Source: Eutreptiella sp. 'Long Island Sound 2002' (taxonomy: Eukaryota > Euglenozoa > Euglenophyceae > Eutreptiales > Eutreptiaceae). Taken from it: a DNA stretch of 64,000 bases. The notes under the pieces are model-generated. The model was given only the letters and a program-made list of their open reading frames with translations, made no database searches and was not told where the DNA came from. Every line of letters starts with the position of its first letter. Within the stretch, counting starts at the first letter, position 1. The position numbers and the translations under genes are program-made. The DNA lies in assembly GCA_964036045.1 (NCBI GenBank), contig OZ038385.1, forward strand, positions 1,116,001 to 1,180,000, read 5' to 3'. This document shows positions 28,782-39,559 of this stretch, piece after piece.

Positions 28782-29500
28782 CTTTGGTATAGCACAACGG
28801 TATCATCAGTGGCCCTGACGCCGGATGGCGGGGGATCGATGCCCGGAGCGTGGCTTGTGGCGGCTCGCAACGGGTAGTTCTAATGTTGTGGTAATAAAAA
28901 CTTGGATTCCATCTAGGAGGATTTTTTGCTATAGGGAGGAGCATACCAGACAGTGCACGGGGGCCCAGCCCCGCAGTGCGCTGCGTCACCGTGGCTCGTG
29001 GAGGCGACGGCGCAGGCCGCCCGATGAGCGCGTTGATGTTGGTGTAGCGGGCCTCTGTGGCGGGCGGGGAGAACCGAGTGCCCCTCCAGAGATAGCCAGA
29101 TACCGACAGCTGGTGGTTTGGGTGGGGGTTCCCACCACATCTGCAGCATAGCATACTGGAAGTGCACGGGGGTCTCGTCACGCGAGGCGTAGGTTCGATG
29201 CCCACCGTGGAGGCGACGGAGGAGGCGGCCCGTTCATCATTGGGCTGGCCATTTTGCTGCCAGGCCACACTTGACGTATACACCAGCATACACAGAGACC
29301 GCACATGCAGGCGCCCAGGCGCTGCCCGCACCCCTCCCCTGTATGGCTGTATGTTGACCTCCGCAAAAGCCAGTACCCCCTGGGGTTTTTCAATCCTAAG
29401 GACCTAAATATCCCAGGGCCGGTGGCAGTGGCCCGCACGGCTGACCCCTGACCGCCCCACCCCCCATGACCTGGCACACCCGAACTGCGGGTATGTGGCC
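28782..29500 (+). repeat. 719-bp tRNA-like repeat, copy A
   Basis: The same length and nearly the same sequence as 55027-55745; about a dozen differences by eye. It begins CTTTGGTATAGCACAACGG, resembling a tRNA D-arm/A box, with GGGGATCGATGCCC as a B-box-like element about 50 bases on. A second tRNA-like module has TAGCATACTGG (near 29149) and a perfect B box GGTTCGATGCC (near 29191). The antisense frame reads VGIEPTP, typical of tRNA-derived DNA. The last roughly 160 bp, in the frame of the adjoining LINE ORF, read a YVDLRKSQYPLGFF-like segment. It therefore looks like a pol III-type head joined to LINE-derived sequence, that is, a SINE-like chimera. Confidence 0.6.
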
Positions 29501-31017
29501 TCACATGCCACGACCTAAACCCAGACACAGCCTACATCCTCCACTACATCTACTCCTACCTCACACAAGGACAGCCGGAGCAGAGACTCATAGCCATGTC
29601 CCCCCAAGCGAAACACATCATCTCCAAACGAATAGGGGTGTACGCCACCCCCATCCTGCAGCCCACAACCCCAGTAGCCCACCTCGCCACGGGCCTCGCC
29701 ATATATGCCTACCTGCCCATGAACCCATGCCGCCTCCCACAACCATCACCGGCGGACCGGCTCTTTTTCACGGACGCCTCAGGCGAATCCGCCCTCACGC
29801 CCATCACCGGGGGGGCCACCCTGCAGCTAACCCACACCGGGGGACACTACCACATGGACCACCACACGGGCCACACCACCTACGGGGCCTCCTCCGACGG
29901 GGAGCTAGGGGCCATGGCCGACGCCATCGCCGAGATCGCGGTGCACCTACCTGACCACCTCCCGCACATCGTCCGGGTGTGGTTCGTGGTAGACGCCACT
30001 GTCGACACACACCTGCTCCTCCGCATAGCAAGGCAACCACTTCACAAAGCCACCGCGACGAGCCTCGGCACCCAGGCACTGCTGCTCTGGAAAGCCCTTC
30101 GCAGCCTTCCCCCCTACGTCCAACTCCACATCGTGAAACAAGAGTCCCACAGACACCGATACGGAAATGGTAAGGTCGACAACCTGGCAGTACACCAGCG
30201 CACAACGCACCTACCAACCCTCCAGATCCCTGACCTCGGCCGAAACCAGACACACCTCCAACACATACCCCCCGTACCCGAGCCCCATCAGACCCCGGAC
30301 TGGGTACCTGAGGACGCCCCCTATTCCTCCGGCGACAGAGCATACCACTACCCCAACCCCATCCAACATCTCGCCCGCGTGCTCGGCGACGCAGACAGCC
30401 GGGCGCACATCCAGGAGCTCCAGGACAGACTGCAAATCCCCCTCTACCACTCAGCACTGCGCCCAGCAAACGTCCCAGCCCACCTCCAAAAACGACGCAT
30501 CCAGCTCCTCAGAGAGCAACTACCATTCCTCACCAGGGTCGCCAGATGGCTCGCCCGCAAGCACATCCACGTCCCCGAAGACCACACCCGTTGCCCGTGC
30601 GACCACACCACCCCGGAGGGCTGGGAACACTTCAAGGAATGCCCCCTCCATACAGGCATGGACACGCTAGTGGGCTGGTCCCCGGCGGAAACCCTACGAC
30701 AACACGAAGGATGGCCAACTCACAGCCACGCACACCAGGCCACGGAACACCTCTTCCGGGATCCCCTGGTCAAAGAAGCCACCATGAGAGGGGCGGTGAC
30801 ACAGGCCCTGCACCGACACCTCACCAAACACACGGAAAGCCCCATGGAGGCAGCAGCGCACCTCCAGCTAGAAGCAGTCCGCAGAGCAGCGGCCCAAATG
30901 GTACACCGCAACCACCTCCTGTCAACACACGCGGAGCAACTCACCGACCCCACCGCCAGGGAACACATGCAGCGTCTCATCCATTACCATGCCGTGCATG
31001 ACCCAGACGTCCACTAA
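29501..31017 (+). CDS. LINE type A, ORF2 C-terminal part: RNase H and Cys/His motif
   Basis: C-terminal portion of a non-LTR retrotransposon ORF2. The first ATG in the open part is at 29596 (473 codons), but the frame is coding-like back through the junction with the tRNA-like repeat. An RNase H fold spans codons about 55-200: D in FFTDASGES, E in SSDGELGAM, D in VWFVVDATV, and D in NGKVDNLAV. After a linker, CPCDHTTPEGWEHFKECPLH resembles the C-terminal CCHC-like motif of LINE ORF2 proteins. No RT catalytic motifs remain upstream, so this copy is 5'-truncated. It overlaps the next ORF by 29 bases (ATG 30989, TAA 31015-31017), suggesting coupled translation. Confidence 0.75.
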
Positions 31018-32260
31018 CCCACTCCGCGCCCCGCACGCGCCCCCCATCTCCATCCGCAGGCCTCCAAGACACCACCACAGCGCCCCGAAGCCCATCTCTC
31101 ACCCAAGAAGCCACCCGGCACCGCCCAGCCCGGCCGAGCCCAACCAGGGCCAACCATACGTCGCCGTAGACGCGCAAGACCCCGGCAACCCATCCAGGCC
31201 ACCCCGCCCGGACCTGGGGCACCCCCCCCTCACACCGGCCACCATCCGCGACCCCGACCTCCTCCGAGCAACCCTCCAAGGCAGGGCCCCGACCACCCCC
31301 CTGGGCTGGTACCGCCTACAAGAGGACTGGACCAAGCTCACCGTCAAAGCCCTCCGGGACCTGACCAACCCAGGCAACGGCCTCCACGAGGCCATCGTAG
31401 ACCTTGTACTCTGGCGAGCCCGCAAACACACCCAGGGCCAGCACGTCTGGATCCCCCCCATTGAGTGGGGCCAGGCCCTGACACACGACACCGACATCAA
31501 CGTCACACGTCGAGGGACCGTACGCCTACGACGGGCCCCAGCAGAGAAGGACCACCCAGCGGACCCGAACCGCCCGGAGCAGTGGGAACAGGCCACCGCA
31601 CCAACCCGCGACACCGCCCTCCGCGCCGCCGGCCTCCGCACCCCAGACGACGACCTCCCCCCCCCACCTACAGACAGTGACCACCCCCCGCCGGACGTCT
31701 GGGTTACAGTCCTCGAGCGCGGGCACTACTACATGATAGCCGCTACGGCTACGTCCCCCGGCCCGCAATGGCTCGTCAAAGGGACAGACACCATGCTCGC
31801 CCCAGGGACTGCCCCACCAGGGGCAGTAGGGGACCCCACCACCCAGCACAGGGTCCTCAGGGGCGTTCTCCAGCCAGGGGACAAGCCCCCAGCCCGCGCC
31901 CTGGCCCAAATCACCTCAGGGAAGGCGGGCTACCACCTGGGACTGGCCATGCTCTGCCTGACCCACTGGATCCAGCGCCACTGGCCATCCACGGGGACCG
32001 TGCCCTGGATTTGGGCCATCCACACCGCCCACACACAAATCGAGGCGGGCCCGGACACGCGACCAAACCCCCCCCCCAGACCGCAGCAATCCCTCACCTG
32101 CGGGTACCACGCCATCCACAGGGTCCTCAGCCGCGTGGGTCTTAGCCCAAAGCTAGCATACCCCCTTCCCACCACTGACCTAGAGGTCCACCAGATACGC
32201 AAGCTCGTCTGCAAAATCCTTGCCGCGGCAGCAGAAGACAGCAAGCTTCTTTTCCAAACC
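30989..32260 (+). CDS. LINE type A, Ulp1-like cysteine protease ORF
   Basis: Reads as a C48/Ulp1-type cysteine peptidase. After a Pro/Arg-rich N-terminus, VDLVLWRARKHTQGQHVWI resembles the substrate-channel helix region; then VLERGHYYMIAA supplies His (about residue 245; Ulp1 has HW), KGTDTMLA an Asp about 20 residues on, and QQSLTCGYHAIHRVL the Gln and Cys (about 366-372). Ulp1 proteases cleave SUMO-like isopeptides; here it could process element proteins or remove host modifiers. The second copy (49597-49787) ends at TAA just after KLLL. In this copy that triplet is CAA and the frame runs on to 32839 through rearranged DNA, so I place the natural end near 32260. Assignment is by motif order; a diverged non-peptidase relative is possible. 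Confidence 0.6.
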
Positions 32261-32559
32261 GCCCGGCCTACAACTGGCCACGCAAGCACGCCGCGGCGAG
32301 CGGGCACATACACCGACACAACACACCCCACCGCACAATCCCCGCCCATGCCCCTCCCCTCTCGCTGCTCAGGCGGAGACCCACACACGCCCACCATCGC
32401 GCGCACCCCCGGGCCCCGCGACACGGGCCTCCCCCACCCGCCCGAACACCAGCACACGCCCGCCACACACCCACCCGCCGGACACCCCTCACCACCCCCC
32501 ACACTCGACAACCCGCACACACCCGCCGAGAGGAGCCCCGCGCCCCGCGGCACGCTCAC
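32261..32559 (+). repeat. LINE type A sequence downstream of the protease ORF, copy 1
   Basis: Colinear with about 49788-50095 and nearly identical. It is very C-rich and T-poor, with no independent coding evidence. The match stops at about 32560, where the following sequence becomes inverted relative to the other copy. Confidence 0.75.
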
Positions 32560-33173
32560 CGCCCGGCGGGCCGATCTGGTCGGCAGCGGCGGGGGAGGGA
32601 GGCGCGGGGCTGTGGCCTTCTCCTTCCGGGCTTGGCTGGGCCGGGGTCCTGCAATGTGTGAGGGTGTGTGGGTTGGCGTCCGCGGGGGGGAACAGTTCGC
32701 TCGGGCTGTATTCAGGGGCCGGGGGGGGGTGGGCCTGGGTCTTCTGGGGTGTGTGCGGGGGGCGTGGGCGGGCCATTTGCGCGCTGCTGCGCTGCTGCTG
32801 TTCGAAGCCAGAACAGAGGACCTCTGTCCGGAGGTGTGAGGGCGACGATGTCGGGTCAGGGGTCTTCCCAGTGCGGTGTCGGGGTGCCTGCGTCGCCTGT
32901 GTGGAGGTCAGGGGGTTCGGTGCGTGCGGCCGCGGCTTTGGCTTTTGCCGTGGCCTTGAGGATCAGGGCGGCGGGGAGGGGGGGGTCGGAGGATGAGGTG
33001 GAGGAGGTGGATGAGGCTGAGGATGAGGAGAAGGTGGTGGACGCGGGTTGGGCTGTGATGCGGGCGGGCTTGTGGGCGGGGGCTTCCGCTGCGGCCACGG
33101 CGGGGAGGATGGAGGGCATGTCCTCGGGCTGTAGGTTGGGGGCGGGCGGCTGGGGGGCCCCGGTCGTGACCTG
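32560..33173 (-). other. Two adjacent inverted segments at the LINE / element 4 junction
   Basis: 32560-32775 is the reverse complement of about 50097-50310. 32777-32815 is the reverse complement of the first ~33-39 bases of the element 4 LTR (TGTT-TGGCTTCGAACAGC). 32816-33173 is the reverse complement of about 50311-50670. The remainder of the LTR then continues in normal orientation from 33174. Undoing two side-by-side inversions restores LINE sequence running into the LTR start. G-rich ORFs here are antisense artefacts. Confidence 0.75.
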
Positions 33174-33333
33174 GCGCAAGTCGCAAGTCGCAGTCGCAAT
33201 TGCGCTGACAGTCTGTGAATAATAAAGAAGCATCGAATGCCAACTGTGAATGAGCGCTGTAAGATACTTCGATCTTTGAACAGGGTTTATGTCTTCGAGA
33301 TTGTGTTATTATTGGTGCCCCGTCTAAAGATCC
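33174..33333 (+). mobile_element. Element 4 5' LTR (first ~33 bp inverted away)
   Basis: Matches 43093-43252 of the 3' LTR from GCGCAAGTCGC to CTAAAGATCC, with few differences (AATTGCG versus AATCGCG). AATAATAAAG near 33220-33230 could serve as a TATA-like or polyadenylation signal. The missing beginning is found inverted at 32777-32815. Confidence 0.85.
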
Positions 33334-33508
33334 TGCGCAGAAGAGGTTTGTCGTATTTTGGGGATTTTCGAGAAACAAGAGGCACCGTCGAGTTCCCAAG
33401 AAACAAACCACAACAAGTGTTAGCCAGCTAGGTGGCGGGGAGGATCCATCTTCGAGATCAATCTTCGACGCCGCAACACCGTCAACTTGATTTGGACTTC
33501 GATCTACA
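33334..33508 (+). other. Element 4 leader
   Basis: Untranslated leader between LTR and gag. No TGG-initiated primer site directly follows the shared LTR end; TGGTGCCCCGTC lies inside the shared block (33313-33324) instead. The leader already shows the TCGA-rich style of this element (CTTCGAGATC, CTTCGACGCC, CTTCGATC). Confidence 0.5.
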
Positions 33509-35104
33509 ATGGAGCGGCCCTTCGACGATGCAGCTATGCTGCATTTCATCAGAGACAGTTTGTTTCGAAGTGATTCACCTCTGCATCACGAATTTTCGAC
33601 TTCGTTAGAGAAGTTCATCGCAGAGCGCATCGCTAGTGGAGAAAGCGAGTGGTTTCCATGTCTCTCTCGTGATCTTCACAGCTGTTCGCAGAAGCTTGCA
33701 GATACTGAAGCCAAAGTTATCGAATTGGAACAACGCATCGATGTATTGCAGGCAACAGCAGCAAGTGCTACAGCAGCAACTGGCCAGCGCATCGATACCT
33801 TGCAGTCCTCGACGGAAAATGCAACTCAAGCTGCTGCAAATGAACTTTGACGCGTAGAACATGAATTGTCACAATGTTACGCTCTTCTCAACGAATTCAT
33901 ACGAACTTCGAGTCCACCACCTCCGAACAACATCCAGTTTCCACAACCACAACCACCGTCTTCTTCGAATTCGAACCAACCTCACCCTCCACAACAACCA
34001 CTCCCACAGCGGCCTACCTTCGAACCACTACCCCAGTTCGTAGTTCAACGTGCTCCTTCGCAGGAGATTTTGGGACGCCGCGTCGAGCGCCTGAACAAAC
34101 TGGTCAAGAGGTTCACGGGTAAACCTGGATGTGGAGAATTTCGAACATGGAAAGAAGATTTACTACGAGCCTTCACTTTGTCGGACATCACCTCACCCGT
34201 CGATCAGGCAGCAACGATGTCATTCCTCCTCGATGGTGATGCCGCTGAGTACTATCATAGCCTGACGAAAGTTGTACAGTATGACTGGTTCGAGCTCATG
34301 CGTGTGTTAGGCTAGCGTTTTGACTGCATATCCCATGAGCCAGTGTATTTGTCGAGAATGTTGACCTTGAAAGAGAGCAAGTTCCCCGGACATGCAGATT
34401 ACGTTCGAGAATTTCGTACATGCGTTATCAAGTCGAACGTAAACACCGGTGAACTCCAGATGGGTTTCCTCGTCAGCTCTCGATTTGTTGAAGGTTTGTC
34501 GAATGACGCTGTGCGTCGGCAGTACATCGTTGAAGTCCGTTCGAGATGGCGTTCTAATAATCCATTTGGATTCGATACCTTGGTAGAGACCATCGCGGAA
34601 GCCTACATTGCGGCTGGGTATCAACTGGAAGAGGTACAGAACGCATCGAGAACGACATCAGATCACACCCTGGGTCCTGCAGTGTCGAGGCCCCTGCCTA
34701 TGATGGTCCCACCTACTTCAACTCCCACGTTTCCATCCAACCCTATGCCAACGCCACACGTCACCCCAATGCCGACCCCAGCTGCGGCGCCCAGTGCTTC
34801 GACCGTGGCAGAGCCGATGAATCTCGATGCAATTGCCAAGCTCCGAGAAGAGTTACATGCCTACATTGGTGAACGGTTCGGACGTCAACATGGCGGACGC
34901 CAAGATGGTCGAGAAAGCAGACGTTGCTACAATTGTGGCGAACAAGGACACTTGGCCCGTGACTGTCCAAAAGGTCGACCGCCATCCCGAGGACGAGAAC
35001 TTCGGGAATCACGGTCGAACACACCGAAACGACATCAAAGTCGAGACAGCAAGGGACGGTTTCGATCCCGCTCCAAGAGCAGAGAAAGGCCTACAACGGC
35101 CTAG
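33509..35104 (+). pseudogene. gag: Element 4 Gag with two in-frame stops
   Basis: One frame runs from ATG 33509 to TAG 35102-35104 and is broken by TGA 33848-33850 and TAG 34313-34315. In order: an N-terminal segment, a coiled-coil-like region at codons about 62-115, a Pro/Gln-rich linker, a Gag core (RFTGKPGCGEFRTWKEDLL near 34112-34170), and a canonical zinc knuckle CYNCGEQGHLARDC (C-x2-C-x4-H-x4-C; about 34924-34966) followed by an RS/R-rich basic tail. The protease frame is +1 and overlaps the last 280 bases, so Pol probably arose by +1 frameshifting. Both stops look like simple substitutions, because no other frame has better coding character. Confidence 0.85.
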
Positions 35105-38056
35105 AAAACAATTCCGAAGACCTGGTGGCGGACGTCCTCGAGAAGAGCTGAACACCACCACCAGCACCAATAAACCCGAAAAGAATTCGACGCTTGGAGG
35201 TGTCACTGTCGAAGGAACCGAACCTGAGCATGCGTCTCTGTTCACGGTTCGAGGGCGCGTTTGCGCATGTCGTGACGACTCCTTTGACTCCAGCGTGGAA
35301 CTGTTGGTCGACTGTGGAGCGACCAGCGACTTTATGTGGATGCAAACAGCAAAGAGCGCGCGACTTCCCCTCTATAGACTGAGACACCCTGGACATGTCT
35401 TGACAGCCGGAGGTGTCCAAGTCGAAGTACGGTACTGCACGCGAGCTTATGTTCGAGTTTGAGAGCTTGTATTTCGTCATCACTTCAAGGTCTTGGAGAT
35501 TTTGCCGGATGTAGTGCGTGGACTACCATGGCTTCGAAGCTACAATCCAACTGTCAACTGGAAGGAGCGATACGCCGACATCCAACATGGTTCGATTTCG
35601 TACCGGTTGTCTTTTGGCGAATCAAGACATTCCACCCAGCTGCAGTTTCAAGCAGCTTCGAAGCTGGACCTTCTTTCGATACTTTCATCCAGTTCCTCGA
35701 AAGCGAGTCCGGTTGGGAATCCTACCCCACATGCCAACGAACACCCTGACCTACACTCGTCGACACATGTTCAGCGCGGTACTGACATGTACGATGAGTC
35801 CGAAACGGACGATGGTATCACCGACGAGGAGTGCAGCGATATGGAGATTGTATACATTTCGTTGCCGAAACTCAAAAGAGAGATCCGTCGATCTGATCTC
35901 ACGGGAGATCAAGTATTTCTGTGTTGCATGCCTCGACCAGCAGTGCCGGTCGATGAAATGTATAAGATGCAAGCCAGTGATGGCAATGATGACGGGCTTG
36001 ACCCTGTTCGACGCAAACTACCGAATCGATTACACAAGTGGGCGGACGTCTACGACCGGGAGAAAGCGGAGTATGGAGACCTACCTCCGCATCAACCTGG
36101 AAGAGATCATCGAATACGCCTCGATTCGGAAGACAATCCACCGTGGGTACACCCTTACAGAATGGATCCGAGCCAACTAGATGAACTTCGACGACGATTG
36201 GACAAGTTGCATCGATCTGGTCGCATCAGACCATCCTCGAGTCCATACGGAGCGGGTTGCCTACTGGTGAAGAAAGCAAATGGTAAATGGCGTATGTGCG
36301 TCAACTACCGAGCGTTGAATACACGAACTGTACGAGATCGGTATCCCTTGCCATCGATCCAATCCATCTTGAGTACACTGGGGGGTTTCACCGTATTCTC
36401 AAAGATTGACCTTGTTAGTGGGTTCCACCAGATCCGAATTCAAGACGAAGATATCGAGAAAACCGCCTTCAACACACAATTTGGCGCCTTCGAGTGGGTT
36501 GTTATGCCCTTTGGCCTCTGTAATGCGCCATCGACGTTCCAACGCGTCGTGAACGATGTCCTTCGAGACCACTTGGGGATCTTTGTATGGGTGTACATTG
36601 ACGACATCCTCGTCTTCTCGAAGGATGCGGACGAACACCAACGACACCTCGACCTGGTACATGAACTACTCCGTAAGCACCAGCTCTTTCCCTGCATCGA
36701 TAAATCCACATTCTTTCAGAGTCGAGTACCCTTCTGTGGATACATCATCGACCAAGATGGAGTGGACATGGACCCCGAAAAGATCAAGGTCATTAGAGGT
36801 TGGCCTCCGCCAACTACGGTTCATGAAGTTCGACAGTTCATTGGATTGTGTGGATTTTACCAGCAGTTTGTCGAAGGGTTCCAAGCTGTCGCAGCCCCTC
36901 TGACTGCAATGTTTAAGGCAGACTTCGAGTGGGAATGGACAGCCGTCCACCAGGCTTCCTTCGACAAGCTGAAGCAGGCGATGATCAGTGCGACACATCT
37001 CAGTGCTATCGACCCCCGACAGCCGTATCACCTGTACACAGACGCTTCGAAAGACTGCGTGGGTGCTACCCTGGCGCAACGATGTGCGCATGGGAAGTAC
37101 AAGGGACATCTTCGACCTATTGCCTTCATGTCGCGGAAAATGCAGCCTGCCGAAACTCGATACCCGATTCGAGAACAGGAATTGTTGGCCATCGTATTAG
37201 CCTTGAAACAATGGTTTCACCTACTTCGAGGACCGCAGCAGGTGCACGTGCACACTGACCACGAAAGTCTTCGATATCTCAAGACCTGTCCTCTACCGCT
37301 GACACCACGGCAAGCACGATGGTCCGTATTCCTCGAGGAATACAACCTGACGTTCTGGTACGTGCCGGGCCTCGAGAACCCTGCGGCAGACGCCTGCTCC
37401 CGTCTAACTTCGCGGCAGTTGATGGATATCGAAAATGCCACACGTACACGGGCTTTCGCAATTCCCCTGGTCGAAGATTGGGCTTCACCGGAAGGAGAAC
37501 CTGTCGATGAGTTCCTACATGTACTCGAAGACTCATTCTCTCATGACGAGGTGTGGCCCCAGCCGTACGACCACCTGTACGTTTCACTACGAAGCGGACG
37601 CTCCGTGGGAAGGATCTTGACGCAGATGAGCTTGCGGAACCAGCCCCCCAAACCGACGAAACCGCTGTCGGACCGGAGGACCTGGAGCCGCTACCGTCGA
37701 GCGCGACAACTGCTAAGCCGGAGGACCTGGGACTGGAACCAGCACCATCGGACGAGATCATGGCTGAGAACTCACACCAACCAGACATGCATCTCGATGA
37801 GGCTGGCAACGAGCCAGACACGTCTACCGACACCGACGACCTCCCGGATGTAAGCATTGATCGCCCTCTTCGAGTCACCTTTGGCAATGAACTTCGATAC
37901 GCTCCGACCATGGCGGAACTGATTCGCCGTCGACGTCACTGCGACGGCACGTTGCAATCAGTCCCCTTGCCGAAGGTTGGGTCGAACACGCCGTACCCTT
38001 CGAGTCTTAAGAGTACACACCGACGAGTACCTGACATTATCAGTGCAAAGACTTGA
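34827..38056 (+). pseudogene. pol: Element 4 Pol: protease, RT, RNase H (decayed)
   Basis: Protease motif LLVDCGATSDF (near 35305-35340) is in the same frame as RT; a TGA at 35460-35462 interrupts between them, just before a conserved RGLPWLRSYNPTVNW-like segment. RT is complete to the eye, with YIDD at 36593-36604 (FVWVYIDDILVFSK), then RNase H (LYTDASKDCVGAT near 37040, HTDHESLRYL). Around 37580-37615 the frame shifts: the plausible linker to integrase (acidic, Pro-rich) is in the next frame to 38056, while the RT frame runs on as Arg-rich nonsense to 37853. A further shift precedes integrase at 38167. Confidence 0.9.
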
Positions 38057-38166
38057 CTTCGACAGCTGTGTGGGCGGCAGCCTATCGAGAGGACCCACGG
38101 ACGCAGCACATCTAGAAGGTCGCGATTCGAAGCCCTGAGGCACGACACCAGCTTCGAGATGCCAAG

Positions 38167-39510
38167 TTGTCCTTCGATGATGGCAAATTCTTCCATTTGT
38201 CGACGATGGGCAAACGTGTGCTTGTCCCCCGAACGCTGGTTACGTCGATTGTGGCTATGTATCACGAGTCGGAGTTCTATGGCCACTCAGGAGTCCTTCG
38301 AACCATGGCCCTGATTAAGCGCGACTACGTATGTTCACACCTTCGACACTACGTCGAGCGATACATACTAAGTTGGGATGTCTGTCAAGCGGCGAAATCA
38401 AGACGAGTCGACACCGCCAGAGTGCCAAGGCCATTGCCGGTGCCCGACACCAAATGGCACAGTGTGTCCATCGATTGGGTTTCGGGATTGCCGCCGACCA
38501 CAAGGGGCCATGACGCCATCATGACTGTACTCGACCGATTCTCCAAACTCGGAATGTTCATCCCTTGTCGCAAGGATATGACAGCCGACGACCTTATCTA
38601 TGTGTTCCTACGTGAGGTGATTCGATTGAAAGGATGCCCTGGACAAATTGTTTCTGACCGAGACAAGCTGTTCGAGTCTCAGGCGTGGAAGGAGTTGGCT
38701 CAGCGCTTCAAGATTGAGATGCATCAAACAGTCGCCAACCGCCCTCGAGGCAATGGCCTGGCGGAGCGCAGCAATCAGTCCATCCTCCAGCGCCTGCGTA
38801 CACACGGCATCTTCGGCAACAACGAGTGGGATGTCGACCTCCTGTTCGCCGAAATCCAGTTCAACAACCTGACATCCAATAGTCTTCGACTATCCCCGTT
38901 CGAGATAGATGAAGGACGAACACCCCATTTTCCATTGGATTTTCCCCGAATGACTTCTCATGCACATGAACCATCGACCGTGAATGATTACATGCAACGA
39001 GCGGAACGTACCTTCGAGTCTGTGCGTGCAATGCTTGCCGAGGAACGTCGACGCCAGATGCATGTGGTCCTGCAAATGGACCGACACGTTCGAGTGCCTG
39101 AAGTCGGTGAACGATGGTGGGTGTTGGTGCCGGAATATCGACATAAAGGGAAACCCGATGTTGTCTGGTGCGGCCCTTACAAAATACTCGAGGTACTGAA
39201 CAAGGGCGAGAATGTCAAACTGGACATCCCTGCCCCCTTCGATGGGTTGCGAGTTTTCAATCGAGACAGCATAAAACCCTACGTCCATCGAGAGGGACAG
39301 CCGGTGTGGGAGTTTCCGATGCCCCCTCTCAAAACTGGAGAATCTCCTCGACTTGTCAAGATTGTGGCTAGACGTCGAGTGGGATCTAAAAAGCGCCGCA
39401 CATTCCTGTACCGTTGTGAATGGGATGACGACACATGGTCTTGGGAGTCGAGCAAGGCTCTAGAGGAGGATCCTGTGTACCTTGAGTTCCTTCGACTCCA
39501 CCCTGAGTAA
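38167..39510 (+). CDS. pol: Element 4 integrase and chromodomain-like C-terminus (fragment of Pol)
   Basis: Separate frame from RT, so part of the broken Pol. The HHCC finger is present, but one Cys is Trp: SWDVC at 38371-38385, where C-x2-C (SCDVC) would be expected. The catalytic core is visible: D in SIDWVSG (about 38470), D in IVSDRDKLFE (about 38650) and E in GLAERSN (about 38757). The C-terminus has a module with EVGERWWVLVPEYRHKGKP (GPY/F-like) and a chromodomain-like end (FLYRCEWDDDTWSWE). The frame is uninterrupted to TAA at 39508-39510. With the finger Cys lost and the upstream frame breaks, this copy cannot make a normal integrase. Confidence 0.9.
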   Translation: MSFDDGKFFHLSTMGKRVLVPRTLVTSIVAMYHESEFYGHSGVLRTMALIKRDYVCSHLRHYVERYILSWDVCQAAKSRRVDTARVPRPLPVPDTKWHSVSIDWVSGLPPTTRGHDAIMTVLDRFSKLGMFIPCRKDMTADDLIYVFLREVIRLKGCPGQIVSDRDKLFESQAWKELAQRFKIEMHQTVANRPRGNGLAERSNQSILQRLRTHGIFGNNEWDVDLLFAEIQFNNLTSNSLRLSPFEIDEGRTPHFPLDFPRMTSHAHEPSTVNDYMQRAERTFESVRAMLAEERRRQMHVVLQMDRHVRVPEVGERWWVLVPEYRHKGKPDVVWCGPYKILEVLNKGENVKLDIPAPFDGLRVFNRDSIKPYVHREGQPVWEFPMPPLKTGESPRLVKIVARRRVGSKKRRTFLYRCEWDDDTWSWESSKALEEDPVYLEFLRLHPE

Positions 39511-39559
39511 CTGAGTAACACCCTTACTCTTCTCTGCAGCGTGGTTTTTCGAAAAACTC

